Below are positions 24,919 through 35,900 of a stretch of 64,000 bases of DNA, piece by piece (positions within the stretch are counted from its first letter, which is position 1; every line of letters starts with the position of its first letter). The stretch is from Stratiolaelaps scimitus (taxonomy: Eukaryota; Arthropoda; Arachnida; Mesostigmata; Laelapidae): positions 9,300,001-9,364,000 of the forward strand of contig JABWDB010000008.1 in the NCBI GenBank assembly GCA_019614645.1, given 5' to 3'. Position numbers and translations under genes: made by a program. The notes beneath the pieces were generated by a model, which did no database searches, was not told the origin of the DNA, and worked only from the letters and a program-made list of their open reading frames with translations.

Positions 24919-25538
24919 ATGCATTTCGCCGTTCTATTCCTGATCGTTGTTGCTCACCCGGTATTGCTGTCGCCAATAAATGATGACCAAATGGATAAGG
25001 CAGTCGACTTTTCCATCGCTAAAGGAAAGGAGATCTTTCCCGGAAAGCGTGTAGGTTTCTATCGTCCTGTGCTACTCGATGGTCCCAAGGGCACGGTGAG
25101 TATACTATCTACAGGATTGTTATTCCCCCAGTGGATCGTCGGCCATGTGCCTTCTCGCCGTTATATGAATGAGACACAGTACGTGAACCCCAAATCATCG
25201 GTGACCCTTTACAGCGAGTTTAAATGAGCTATCCTGCAGACGGCGAAAAAAAGCTCTGTGGCGAACGGAGCACCCTGAAGCCCTTTGAAGCCCTGAAACC
25301 ATAGTGGCTCAATTCACAAATAGGCTAAACTTCGAGGATCCTAAATTTATTGGCTTCGTTTCTGTCCGTATTACAGAAACCGTGGTCATCGAAATGGACT
25401 TGGGATATCGAGATATACGTTGACGACGATGTGTGCCCGATGCAGGTGGTGGTGACCGATGACGGTTCTCTGGCCGTGGGGTCCCCTAAGAACACCACCT
25501 GCAAGTCTCTCAACCCGCATCCGCAACAAGGCCGATGA
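24919..25538 (+). CDS. Small secreted protein B of the tandem pair, 2 exons, 112 aa
   Basis: Exons 24919-25095 and 25377-25538, GT-AG, phase 0. Signal peptide MHFAVLFLIVVAHPVLLS. The mature part parallels protein A: a helix DKAVDFSIAKGKEIFPGKRV, then SKWTWDIEIYVDDDVC, and a second conserved Cys in NTTC (also a potential N-glycosylation sequon, as in A). The C-terminal tail is longer and polar (ending HPQQGR). Intron position is identical to A, so they are tandem duplicates that have diverged strongly at the residue level. A TATA box lies upstream and an AATAAA at 25593-25598 downstream. Confidence 0.75.
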
Positions 25539-25592
25539 ACCACGAGTGTCGATACAACAACAACAACTCATATAACTCATGACCTGATCTAA

Positions 25593-25598
25593 AATAAA
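25593..25598 (+). terminator. Poly(A) signal AATAAA
   Basis: Lies 55 bases after the stop of secreted protein B and is followed by GT-rich repeats (TG)n, a typical downstream element. Confidence 0.6.
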
Positions 25599-26800
25599 GA
25601 TTAAAACCGATATTTGGAGCAAATAATGGACTATGTATGTGTGTGTGTGTGTGTGTTTGTCCATATATGGATGATACTGTGCATGAATAAATTGAGCTGA
25701 TTGGCACCTGCAGTTTATTCGCTTATTACTTCATGAAAGATCGAACGATGTATCCGATCAAGCGGGCAATTGAGCGCTCCATCCTCTTATAATACTATGT
25801 AACCAGAATTTCAGAACTTGAACTTCGTTCGTAATTTTTGCGGTACTTCGTTTGCGGTACCGCTATAAATAAGCGTTTAGTGTATCACTTAATCCAAATT
25901 ATTAGCACCTAGTCCAGCATTATTAATGTGTTTAAAAAAATGAGGCGATCATCAAAACACTCCTATGAGCTCCTGGTGGTAATCGCTTATTGATAATAAT
26001 TTTAAGCGAATTAATATAGCTGCCAGGAGACGTGGAACTAAATTGAAAGCATAGGCAGCTCCTTCTTCGAATCTCGTTGCTGAAGTGGTAAGCCCTCAAT
26101 GCTAATGTGCATTCATATAAGGACCGTCCTGCCCAACACAAGTTGGCAGATATTTGGACGAGCTAAGTTGGGAAGTTCAAAGGAGATCACTCATTTAACG
26201 TTTATTTATTGTTAAACATCGTGCGGTATTCATTGAGACAGTCTCCTTTGAGTGCGTGAAGCCGTTCCATTCTCGCTCGGCCTCAACCGGTAACCCAAAT
26301 TGGCCCCAAATGCACGGTCCTATTAACATCCTATATATGTCTGAGGCTGAATAAAATATTGTAACTGGGAGAGGTCGGAAGGTTTTGGACCCTTATTTTC
26401 TTTTACTGAATGGTATCCGCATTTCATAAAATATTCCCTGTTCTCAATACACTGACTCAGTTGTAGAACGCGTAGAATCCAATTGGAGCAAACGGATTTT
26501 GCTCAGCTCTCTCATTCGGAACTAACATTGATAATCGTCGTAAAGCTCATATAGAAATATATGTGAGATCTATACCCGGGAGGAATCACTAACACTGTGA
26601 TTGTCGGCTGTGGAAACAGCCGAAAATGTAGTGTTAGTGACTCATGACTGCCAACGAACGCTGTATGGAGATACAGGAGCAAGCTATCATTTGGTTTATG
26701 CTGCATGTCCCATCAATAGGTTGATTTCGGTACGGGTCTCACCGTCTCTCATATTAGGCCCACTTTGAATGAACACAAGCATCACTGTAATAATTCATCT
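25599..26800. other. Intergenic stretch with hairpin
   Basis: No supported gene. Contains a (TG)n tract at about 25639-25656 and the stem-loop at 26586-26640 listed separately. Confidence 0.4.
26586..26640. ncRNA. Candidate stem-loop (55 nt), possible small-RNA hairpin
   Basis: Outer arms 26586-26596 and 26630-26640 pair over 11 bases. Inner arms 26604-26611 and 26616-26623 pair over 8 bases around a GGAA tetraloop, with a partly paired internal loop between. The size is slightly short for a microRNA precursor. It may also be a fold-back repeat. I do not recognise a known microRNA seed. Confidence 0.3.
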
Positions 26801-28097
26801 CGTGCAAGTAATCTCGAAATACTAACAATGCCTCCAAATGACATCATCACCATACTACAGTGCTATTCTATAGTGAGCTCGTTTGGGAAATTAATCAATA
26901 TGTTTGCTCAGATATTGCACAATTTTTGGCAGTACTTATCGAACTGGTCCAACACGCTGGCCGCAATCCGCATCGCGTTGACAACGTATTGCATTTGAGC
27001 GCTACTATCGGACACGTTTGCTAACACGTGTCACTCGACGAGTCAGGAAATACAACACACCCGATCAGAGGCGACATGCTGACGAATTGCTGGCTTGACT
27101 GTGAACGGCGGTGACATTTAATCTCGCAAAGTGCTGCAGCGATATCTCTCTCTCTCTGCCGGGCAGCACACACCGACTAGACTTAGTGACCAGTAAAAAA
27201 CAGCAACCCATTTGTCGCGCACAAAATGCCCTCGAAAGGCCCTAGTTTTCACTGATTTCTAATAGACGTCCTGACCTTGCTTCTTCCGGTGGGTGTACAT
27301 GTGAATCTGTGTGTGTGTGCGAGTGCGTCTGTATGCGAAAACTGAGAACACAACGTAGCTCTGTTAACATCATCATTTGTAACCGATTGACCACCGGGTT
27401 TGGGCTGCCCAGCTGCAAGAGTTGGCATCGTTTCGCCCTCTTCGCCTCTTAGTGAGAGTGAGCGAGAGAGAGAAGGCGAGATATCAGCGCAACGGAGAGA
27501 GATGCGCAAATGGATCAAACAACGTAATCACGAAATGGAACTTAATCGAGCGTAGCAATGTCGTTCTGGCATAATACCAGTGGTACATCGATTGTTCAAA
27601 GGCGGAAAAGCTTCAACGAGACGTGAACAGCGAAATATTACAGGAAGGCGACGACTGCCGCTGTCGTTGGTGAACTCCAGCCGGTCACAACGACTCTTCG
27701 CATAAAGTGTTTGTCCACAGTGAGACGGCTGTTTGTTTTGATTCGCCATTCAGTACGAGGGTGACAATTCGGTGTAATTCATCGATTTCAAACCGGAAAA
27801 ATAGATAGACTCATCTTCATGTTCCGGTTGTAGATTGGTCATTGCTGCTGTTGCTGCTGCCGCCGATTACGGTGAATCGAATCCTCGCACCTTTTTTCAT
27901 ATCTACGTGAATTTACGTCATCGGAAGAGTCAATAGATGATGTGGTGACGAAGTTGAGATGAGATTCCTCTCACTGGAGAGTGCGAGATCGCAGTGCTCG
28001 AATCGCTTATCGGCTATACACGTTTCGTTTATGCAAATCGAAAAGGGGGCAAATGCGAGAGGTTGGGAATCAAAAAGAAATTGTCGTCGCCAACCAT
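26800..28097 (+). repeat. Segmental duplication, unit 1 (upstream of WAP copy 1)
   Basis: Colinear with about 40620-41710. Shared landmarks are the GACACGTTTGCTAA block, GTACATCGATTG, the TTCGCC(A/G)TTCAGTACGAGG block and ATTTACGTCATCGGAAGAGT. Similarity is patchy at the 5' end and high in the last 350 bases. Small open frames in it are kept in both copies on both strands, which is expected of a fairly recent duplication and is not by itself evidence of coding. Confidence 0.75.
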
Positions 28098-28196
28098 GAT
28101 CAGTAGTCGAATAAGGGAAGCTGATAGTGAAAGGGCTTTGACTGAACCTCTGATACAATGGGTCCGGAAAGATGACTCGGTATAGCTGGAGACCAT

Positions 28197-28270
28197 ATAT
28201 GTATATATATATATATATATCTCCATACAGAGAGAGAAAGCGAGAGAGAGAGAAAGAGAGAGAGAGGCGA
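28197..28270. repeat. (AT)n followed by (GA)n simple repeats
   Basis: An alternating TA tract (about 28197-28221) followed by GA-rich repeats to 28267. Lies between the duplicated block and WAP copy 1, where the second copy has unrelated sequence. Confidence 0.85.
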
Positions 28271-28475
28271 CCAGGTTGAATCAGATAGAACAAATAGGGT
28301 TTTAGATCAACGCGCCGTGAATCTTCTCCGCAGGATATTTAGATTGTGACAAATCGTAGTCGCTTGCTTACACTGCATTCTAACGACTGTCATTGTGCTT
28401 TTTTGTGTGTGTGTGTAGCCGTGTCCCGTGTGTAGTAGTGTTATTTCTTCGTCAGTCATTTCTCCAGGGCCAAAG

Positions 28476-30536
28476 ATGCGGTTTCTCGTCGCCATTGCGG
28501 CCATGCTGGCAATTGCTGCCAACGGGTTCCATCTCACCGAACCTCAGAAGAAAAATCGTAAGAATTCGAAGAATTAGTTGCCAATTTTGATCCAGCTATA
28601 GATACGCATGTGTGGTTTCGATGTAGACGTCATAGGGTGGCGTATTTATAACATGGTTGATATATCAACACATATTTGTCCATCATCACTAATATTCACC
28701 CGCAGTCGCGGAGCAAACTAGTTATTCCGCAAAGGGGGCGAAACCCGCGACTGGCGTCAATCAAGCATCGATTGTAGCAGGCGCGAGATTCGATCCTTCA
28801 TGGGTGATTATTACCCACTGGTATTATGATAGGTTGATACGTCGAGTCGGCCATTTCTCGGATATCTTTTCGTTGACTCTCCAATCATAATTTACTCTCC
28901 ACAAGAATTCTCATCGAAGTGCGCCTTTCCGCCGAACATTGACAGAGCATTCGTATGGAGTCATCCTCGCCTTGTTTATCAAGGCTCAGTACGCAACTGT
29001 CCAAACCGATAGCGGGATTCACATCTCAGTCTTGAACGGTTTCTTTCAGCCTTTGTTTGAATCGGATTTAGTCATTGTTCGCAGCAGGCTCAGCTGACGT
29101 TACAGTGAGTTCTACACGACATTCAAAGCTTCATTACCCCCTCTCTTCCCCGTTAGTGGTAACGTCATTCGCGCGATCGCTGAGTTTCGATTATCAGCGG
29201 TCCCGATTATGAGCAGCGGCAGCGGCACCAGCAGGCTCAAATGAGATCTTTCCGAGCTTTGCGCTTCCGTGAGAAACATCCTCCTCGGCTTTATCATATT
29301 TATCATATCCGAATGACGCTATTCTCGTGCTTCGTGCGTTTTTTTCACTGCGAACTTGTCAGAATTGCTGGACCTTTATTGGTGGGCTTGGCCGAACCCG
29401 GCTCATGGGCATGCTACGCTGGTACGCCTCTGTTACTCGTTGTTACCCCCTCAGGGTAATGTTTTGAATTATGCGCTTCCTGAAGACGTTCATTAGAAAC
29501 AGCCTAATGAAGCCTCATTATCAAAGGAAAGATATTACGCATGGATGTCGACCGTACGTTCACAAGAGAATGTACGTTCACAAGAAAATACGCACACGCA
29601 TATAGAAACGAATTTGAACGTCGCAGGCTTAACATTTAATACCTGCTAAAACTGGTAAATATAGATTATTAGGTTACAAATGCTGACGCGAATGATTGCA
29701 CTCATGTCGGTGACCGCTAAGCTGTGCTCAAGCGAAACGATTAGTTGGGACAGGCTGTGACCACGATCAAGAGCCAACCGAATTTAGACTAAGTCGAACA
29801 GGTATCGGACCTCGGCTGAGCCCTAGGGCGGCGTTCAAGGTTGTTGCCAACCCTTCTATGGTTAGCTCTGAGTCATAGATTGAAACATTATGCACAGGGA
29901 GCTATGTACAATATTAATGCATGCTTATATAGGTGCAGATACGGGTTGGTGTTTCATCTGGCGACTGACGACTAATCGATATAAAGAAATCCAGTAAAAC
30001 GGTGGAATCTCAATAGACTTCGATCCTCCTGAAGTCAGATAGTCGAATATTAGCTACAGCTGAGACAGCTATGATTTCGGAACAGCTACGAACCTAAATG
30101 ACGAATTGTAACAAATGTCAGCGAATTATGTAATTTGCATTGTATATAACAGATTCGACTTGTTGGAATACATCCAGCAAATATTCGATGATCCTGTCAT
30201 TGAGAAAGAACACAGTTAATGCCGTAATGCCGATTCTTCGTTCGGCATCGCCTGTCCCTCGCTGTGAGCCTCGCATCGCCTTCCTTCGTGGTGACCATTA
30301 CCTCAGGCATCAGCCTGACACCCTGTCCCCAATTATTGAATATTTACATTTTGTTTAACGAATTGTAACGTGTTATATAAATGCGAGACAATAAATGGTA
30401 GTAGAATGATATTACGAGTCAATCCAATTCACGTATACTGAATCTCGAACAAAACGTTTGGACAAAGGCTTTTGGCTTGAGTATGGCTTGTTTAGATAGT
30501 GCAGTAGCGTTGAGTAATAGCACTGAAGATCACGAA

Positions 30537-30579
<43 letters not shown>

Positions 30580-31683
30580 ATTATACATAACATAATATAC
30601 CTCATGCTTGCTCCAAGGTCTAATTCACATCATGTCTCTTGTGTGTAATCCATTGAATTTCAGTCCGACTCGGCCTGTGTCCGGGTTTCACATTGGAGGC
30701 TTGTCTGCCAGACCGAATCGAGGCCGACAAGAGCCTGCCACCATGTGACACTAACGAAGACTGTGTCAAACTTGAAATGGAAGGAACACTTCATACTGAG
30801 TCGTTCTGTTGTCCCTCGAAATGTGGAGGGATGAGATGTCTACCCTATAAGAAGAATTCAGCTGTCGAACTAGGTATGTCGAATCCTATCACGTGAAGTA
30901 GTTTGATTGCTCCGTCGCTGCTCTTAACAGAATGAGAACGCTGTGTCCTATCCCCCTCCACCCCCCAGAGGTGCCGTTCATTAGTAGAGAAATGCCATCC
31001 GCTGATGTTGCTTTGGATCGCCTATGGAAAATGGAGTTCTTCGATGGCGTACGTGTGTGCGACCTACCCTAGCTTTGCTGTGCCAATGCGAGCGAACGAT
31101 TGCCGGACAAACCTAATCCGATAAGCGATAAGCAACAACATAAAAACACAGAGAAACTCACAAAAACGACCAGCGACCGAAAACGATCTTGAATTGGCGA
31201 CTTATTGTTACCGGGTCTTAGCGTGTGTAGGGGAAAGCGTGGGAAGAGAGCGAGCGAGAAAAAGGTGATATATATATATATACTTTTTGGAAGCGGTTGG
31301 AGAGTCCCTGACTCTGTTCCGTTAGACAACTCTCGGTATAAATTCTGCCCACGGGAGGATTTGAACCTGTGACCTACTTTGATATGCTACACTGCCAACT
31401 ACTTGTTGGTTGGAAAGACAACATTGAGGTTAGAGCGTATGCGTACCATAAAATCGATTATTTTTAATTATCTGCTACTAAATTACTTTCAATTACATGC
31501 CGATGCAGGTTTGTCGGTTCTAACGGTGTTTGGTGACGTTGTTCATTTTGTCGTCTAGATGGTTGTATCGTCCCTCCGGCAATGCATCTACTGGAGAACT
31601 GCGAACGCATAGGTTACGAGTGCACCCCCGAATGCAAGTGCTGCCTTGACGTGGACTTTTGCGCCCGCAAATGCGTCGACTGA
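28476..31683 (+). CDS. WAP-type Cys-rich secreted protein, copy 1, 3 exons, 138 aa
   Basis: Exons 28476-28557, 30664-30873, 31559-31683; GT-AG, phases 1 and 1. Exon 1 is a signal peptide (MRFLVAIAAMLAIAA) plus a short linker. Exon 2 carries one four-disulfide-core domain with the WAP spacing C-x5-C ... CC-x3-C-x3-C (PPCDTNEDC and CCPSKCGGMRC). Exon 3 carries a second eight-Cys module (ECTPECKCCLDVDFCARKC). WAP proteins are extracellular protease inhibitors or antimicrobials; which applies here is unknown. The first intron (2.1 kb) holds an (AT)n tract at 30539-30575; the second (0.7 kb) holds a tRNA-like element. Near-identical exons 2 and 3 occur in copy 2. No TATA box is evident upstream, unlike copy 2. 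Confidence 0.85.
30539..30575. repeat. (AT)n microsatellite in WAP copy 1 intron
   Basis: About 18 TA units ending in a short ATT run. Absent at the matching place in copy 2. Confidence 0.95.
31338..31412 (-). mobile_element. tRNA-like sequence (possible SINE), minus strand
   Basis: Read on the minus strand it has an A-box-like TAGTTGGCAGTGTAGCAT and a B-box GGTTCAAATCC about 30 bases later. Acceptor-stem pairing is poor, so a working tRNA is unlikely. The tail does not match the SINE family at 18.7/43.0/46.4 kb. Confidence 0.35.
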
Positions 31684-32905
31684 ACGCGCGCGCACAGTGG
31701 ACGATTGCACAATGACTCTATCGGCCTAGGTAGCAAACAGCATAAGAAAAGAAACTCATTCGTCTGTAATGCCTTCCAAAGAAAATAAATCAATGTGATC
31801 GTGTCCGCTAACTTGTTGTCTATTGAACGCGTTCTTGAATTACCTAGTGTAAATATAAATTAACGTGATAACGCGCTCCGCGGCACATGCAATAACTACT
31901 GAATATGCGCCCAGTGATAACATGATGGGGATGTGCAGAGTTACCGCAGCATATATAATAGATTAAGGGCTGTATCAGCGCTCTAGCAAAATGTTGGCAC
32001 ACCGTCGTCCTCAAAGAAAGAGCAAATTGGATTTAGTTGTTTTTCGAATAAAACTGTTTTTCGAGCTGACAGGCCTCAGCTGTTCTGCCCCTATCTGACA
32101 GGCCTCAGCTCTTAACCTTTAGGTATTACTATGAGAGGAGCTGTCGGGGCCACCTTTGCTTATTCTCTTCCTTCCTCGTACCTGGCGAAAATCTTCAGAT
32201 AAAGAAAGATGATAAAGAACTCCAAAGATTCTACGCTACTCTAACTATGCTACTGCTCAAACTCTAGAAGACTCTTTAGATGAATTATAAGAACAGTGTC
32301 GATTTTCATTGTGAGCGCCGTGAACAACGAAGCTATTCGTTTCAAGTCTATGGGATACGCCTTCAGTCATACAATGCAATCCTGCGGATGAACCTAGCAA
32401 TCATCCAGTCCAATTGCACATATCGTGTTTGTTGTTAATGAATGATTTTATTAACGCTTAGTTACATATTTAGTATTTGGAGTAGTACTCTTTCTGTCTC
32501 TCCTCCTCTCTCTGTGTTTCTAGTCTTCGGAAACCTGGCTTACCCTAATTATCTTCTAGGTCTAACAATTAGCTCAGGATCTATTAATCAGCATAGCAAT
32601 GTTACCAAGTGTCAAGATTATAATCCAGCATTTCGGCTTATGGCTGAATATCAAAGGTATTATATATACACAACCTTCGCGACGAATTTGAAATGGCGTC
32701 AACTCTAATTTATTTGAATCTATTAACTTAAGTTTCGCGTGAGATAGACAATAAGTATACTTGAATATCGTTTCACATTGTCTCGCGCCTGCTGAGACGA
32801 CAGCGACACCGACGCATGTCCCTGCAATGGTGCCGTACATCTGGCAGGATTACTGATTGCTCGCTTGGAGTTACGGTGTGATGGGGCTGCTCGATGTGCA
32901 CATCG
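31684..32905. other. Gap between WAP copy 1 and the channel gene
   Basis: AATAAA at 31784-31789 is a good poly(A) signal for WAP copy 1. On the minus strand an AATAAA at 32714-32709 could end the channel transcript. No other gene was supported; a frame at 32442-32708 is AT-rich without domains. Confidence 0.45.
31784..31789 (+). terminator. Poly(A) signal of WAP copy 1
   Basis: AATAAA 100 bases after the stop codon; copy 2 has an AATAAA at a similar distance (43621). Confidence 0.6.
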
Positions 32906-35900
32906 CTACGGTCTACAGAAGAGAATGATTGAGAAGTAGACAATGGAGAATATGATGAACAGGGCTATCAGGGTGTATTTTGTCAGGTTGTCGATGTGTT
33001 GCGCTCGGCTTTTGTACGGAGGAGGTTGAAACAGGGAACTCCACATGTTGGGCCGCTTTTCCAGTTGTCCGGCAATCTTGAAGCTCTGCGGGAGGATCGG
33101 GTCAATGGCCATCTCGGCCCTGCTCGGCTGCCAATGAGATTGTTTTGTGCTCGTTTGTCGTGGAGCTATATCTCGATAATTAAGGCCATTTCGCTGGCAG
33201 GCAGGACAGGGGTGGATAGGTGGATAAAATTTAAAAAAGAAAGCATTGTAAGCATTTGCATCCTTCTGTTGATGAATTTTCTATGTATACTCATAGAATA
33301 CCATACGAAGCGAAGAGTTCGTTGTGCTTCCAGACGTCACAGTGACAGTGAGCTATTTCTGGCGTACGGGTCACATCGATAATAAGAATAGTACGAATAA
33401 TGATCAATGTCGATCATGAATCATATATCATAAAAATAAAGTAAAAACCTAATTTAACTACGACTGTAAAATGTGAAGGTTATCAGATGAAATGAAAATA
33501 ACAAAGGGTAGCATGGAAGGATTATGTGGGGCACAGTGTTTCTATGCGGGCGACACAGGTCACAAAAGATACGGATCGCGAATGAAGATACCATGACGAA
33601 ATTTGACACTGACTGATACCAAGCTGAACTGTCAAGGGTAAGATGTCCATGAGATACATGTCGCTGTGTAACGTCCAATACAGACCTTGTATGCGGATCT
33701 CTTGATTGGTCTTCGAATCAGTCGTTCCCTGGTTAAGCTGTTAACCTGCTCCTCTTTGTTGATCCTTTGAATTACAGACGATTCGATGACGTTAGCGAAT
33801 ACGCTAAACATGCACATGAACAGGTAGATATCACACGCCTATAGGAGAATGCACGTAAAAAGCAGCTTTACTTATTAGAGTGTTATTCGAGATGGGCAGA
33901 TGAATAATAATAATAATACTACTAATTTATGATCAAAATTTCATGCATGCAAAGTGGAAAACACACAGATCTCTCTGAGATTGCTCATTGGCCTTGGCGA
34001 GCTCCGCAGGGTTTAGAGGATTTCACGATGTTATTATTATTTAAGAAGATCGATAAAGTTCTCTTTTGCAGCCAACCAGAAATAAGAGTTTTTTGTTTAT
34101 CAAAAATACGGAAATCATATCAAACGAATATATATACCTATATATATATATTATGCTTTTTCGCATAGTAGAGGCTAAAAAAGATTGATATGTATACAGT
34201 GATAGTGGAATCAATTCACTGAACAATCGAGTCCAAGTTCAAAATGACGCCGCAGCGACCGTTTCGCCGTTAATTGCCTGTTTATTTTTTTATTGGCTAG
34301 TATGATACTCACGGTGAGAAACGAGGTAAATGGCAGCGCACTTCGGGTAGTCGTCATCTGAGTATACAAAGCTAGTAGCGTATTAACCGTTACAGTGATT
34401 CGATCGCCGCTCGAGCGCAAACTCATCCAGGATGCAGCGAATGCCGTGAGTACATTTCCAAACGATGTCACGTAGGTATTCATGAACTGGTAGAGGAATT
34501 GTCGATAAAATTTCACCACAATTTTGACTCCTTTATGACCTGAGCTGACGTCCTCTGGATGATATGAGTAGAAACAAGAGTTGAGATTTGAAATGGGTTT
34601 TTTTGCCGAATTGAAACTACCTTGGAATGGCACACAGCGTATTAGGGCGCTGAGGAAATACTGCAATACGAAACTCCTATAGCCTATTGTGCAAGTTGAG
34701 GACGATGAGAAAAACGCGTTGGGACAATCACTCGGCTCCCCCCGGAGGACGGGAGAATCCACAAAGTGTTTCCGTAAAGGACGCCAAAGGTTGCGTAGGA
34801 AGATCATACTAACACGATTTTTGAGCAGGCTGATTCCTTCTATATATTGTATTATTTCTTGAATGTTCTACATGTAGCGGTAAATGTACGTGGGACGAGG
34901 GCAATCAACAAAACAAATCCATGGGGTAGTTCCAGCATTGAACGAGGTAACTGCTGCTTTGTTTGCCATAGGATCGTGTTGGGAAATATCACATTTACTG
35001 CCCGACTCACTGAGCTCATCTGGGCTTTCGCCAGCCGACCAGAATATGTACCATCTAGATGATTCCCATGTTTCGTTTTCGCAGAATGATTGTCTCCCAT
35101 CATTGACCGACGGTGCAATATCCAAGATGAACTAGCCAATAGAATCGAAAAATATAAATGTCCAACATTAATAATCCCCTCCCCCCCCCACCTCCAACTT
35201 ACGTGGATCTTGTGACCAATGGACATCAGAGTGGACGAAGTAATCGTATTCGATATCGTACTGCAGCGATTTGAGTGTCGGATCAATCGTAAAAACGTCA
35301 ATGGGTGGCGGCTGATTCTCTTGCTGGCCTCTCCAGTTGAGCAACAATTCGTCCACGTCATGCCCGACTGCAATGTGAACAAATCAGTAGACTTCCTCGG
35401 TACTGAGTCCTCGAGTTAAATAAATGTCTCGACAGCTTATCCACTACTATTGGGTGCGACTCTTCCACGTGTTGAATGTCTCGTTGTTGCTGCTGCTACT
35501 GTAGTTTATATATTATAAATAAAGTTGAATACTACGTCGACGCAGCTCATATTAGATATTATTATTACATAATATATTATAGTTCAGCTTAAGTTACACG
35601 ATATTTTCTAAGGCGATCACGGAAGTCTCAAGAAAATGTATATTATATAGATTTGCACACAAGGTCTACACCCTTCAGAGGTCGAAGGCTTTCAGTGAAG
35701 AGCAGGTATCTCGCACCACCGCAGCGAACACCTGTGAAGCAGTGACGTCCGATGTCCACGGTGGATTTTTGGCCTCCAATCTAAAATTGTATGCCTCCTC
35801 TTTTGGCTGTTAATAATAAAGGCGTGATGATAAATAGGGCGCCCAGCATCCACTCATATGTACTAGGTGGTGTAGTTATTATTTCATGCCTTTTCTTAGC

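Noticed and set aside
31338..31412. Functional tRNA gene on the minus strand
   Set aside because: A and B boxes are present but acceptor and T stems pair poorly; better read as a tRNA-derived repeat.
34852..35125. Minus-strand frames with DGTYSG and SRAVNVIF, resembling loop C of the channel
   Set aside because: Exon 7 (phase 1) joins exon 8 directly at 34554 with a good acceptor; an extra exon would duplicate the segment before M1.
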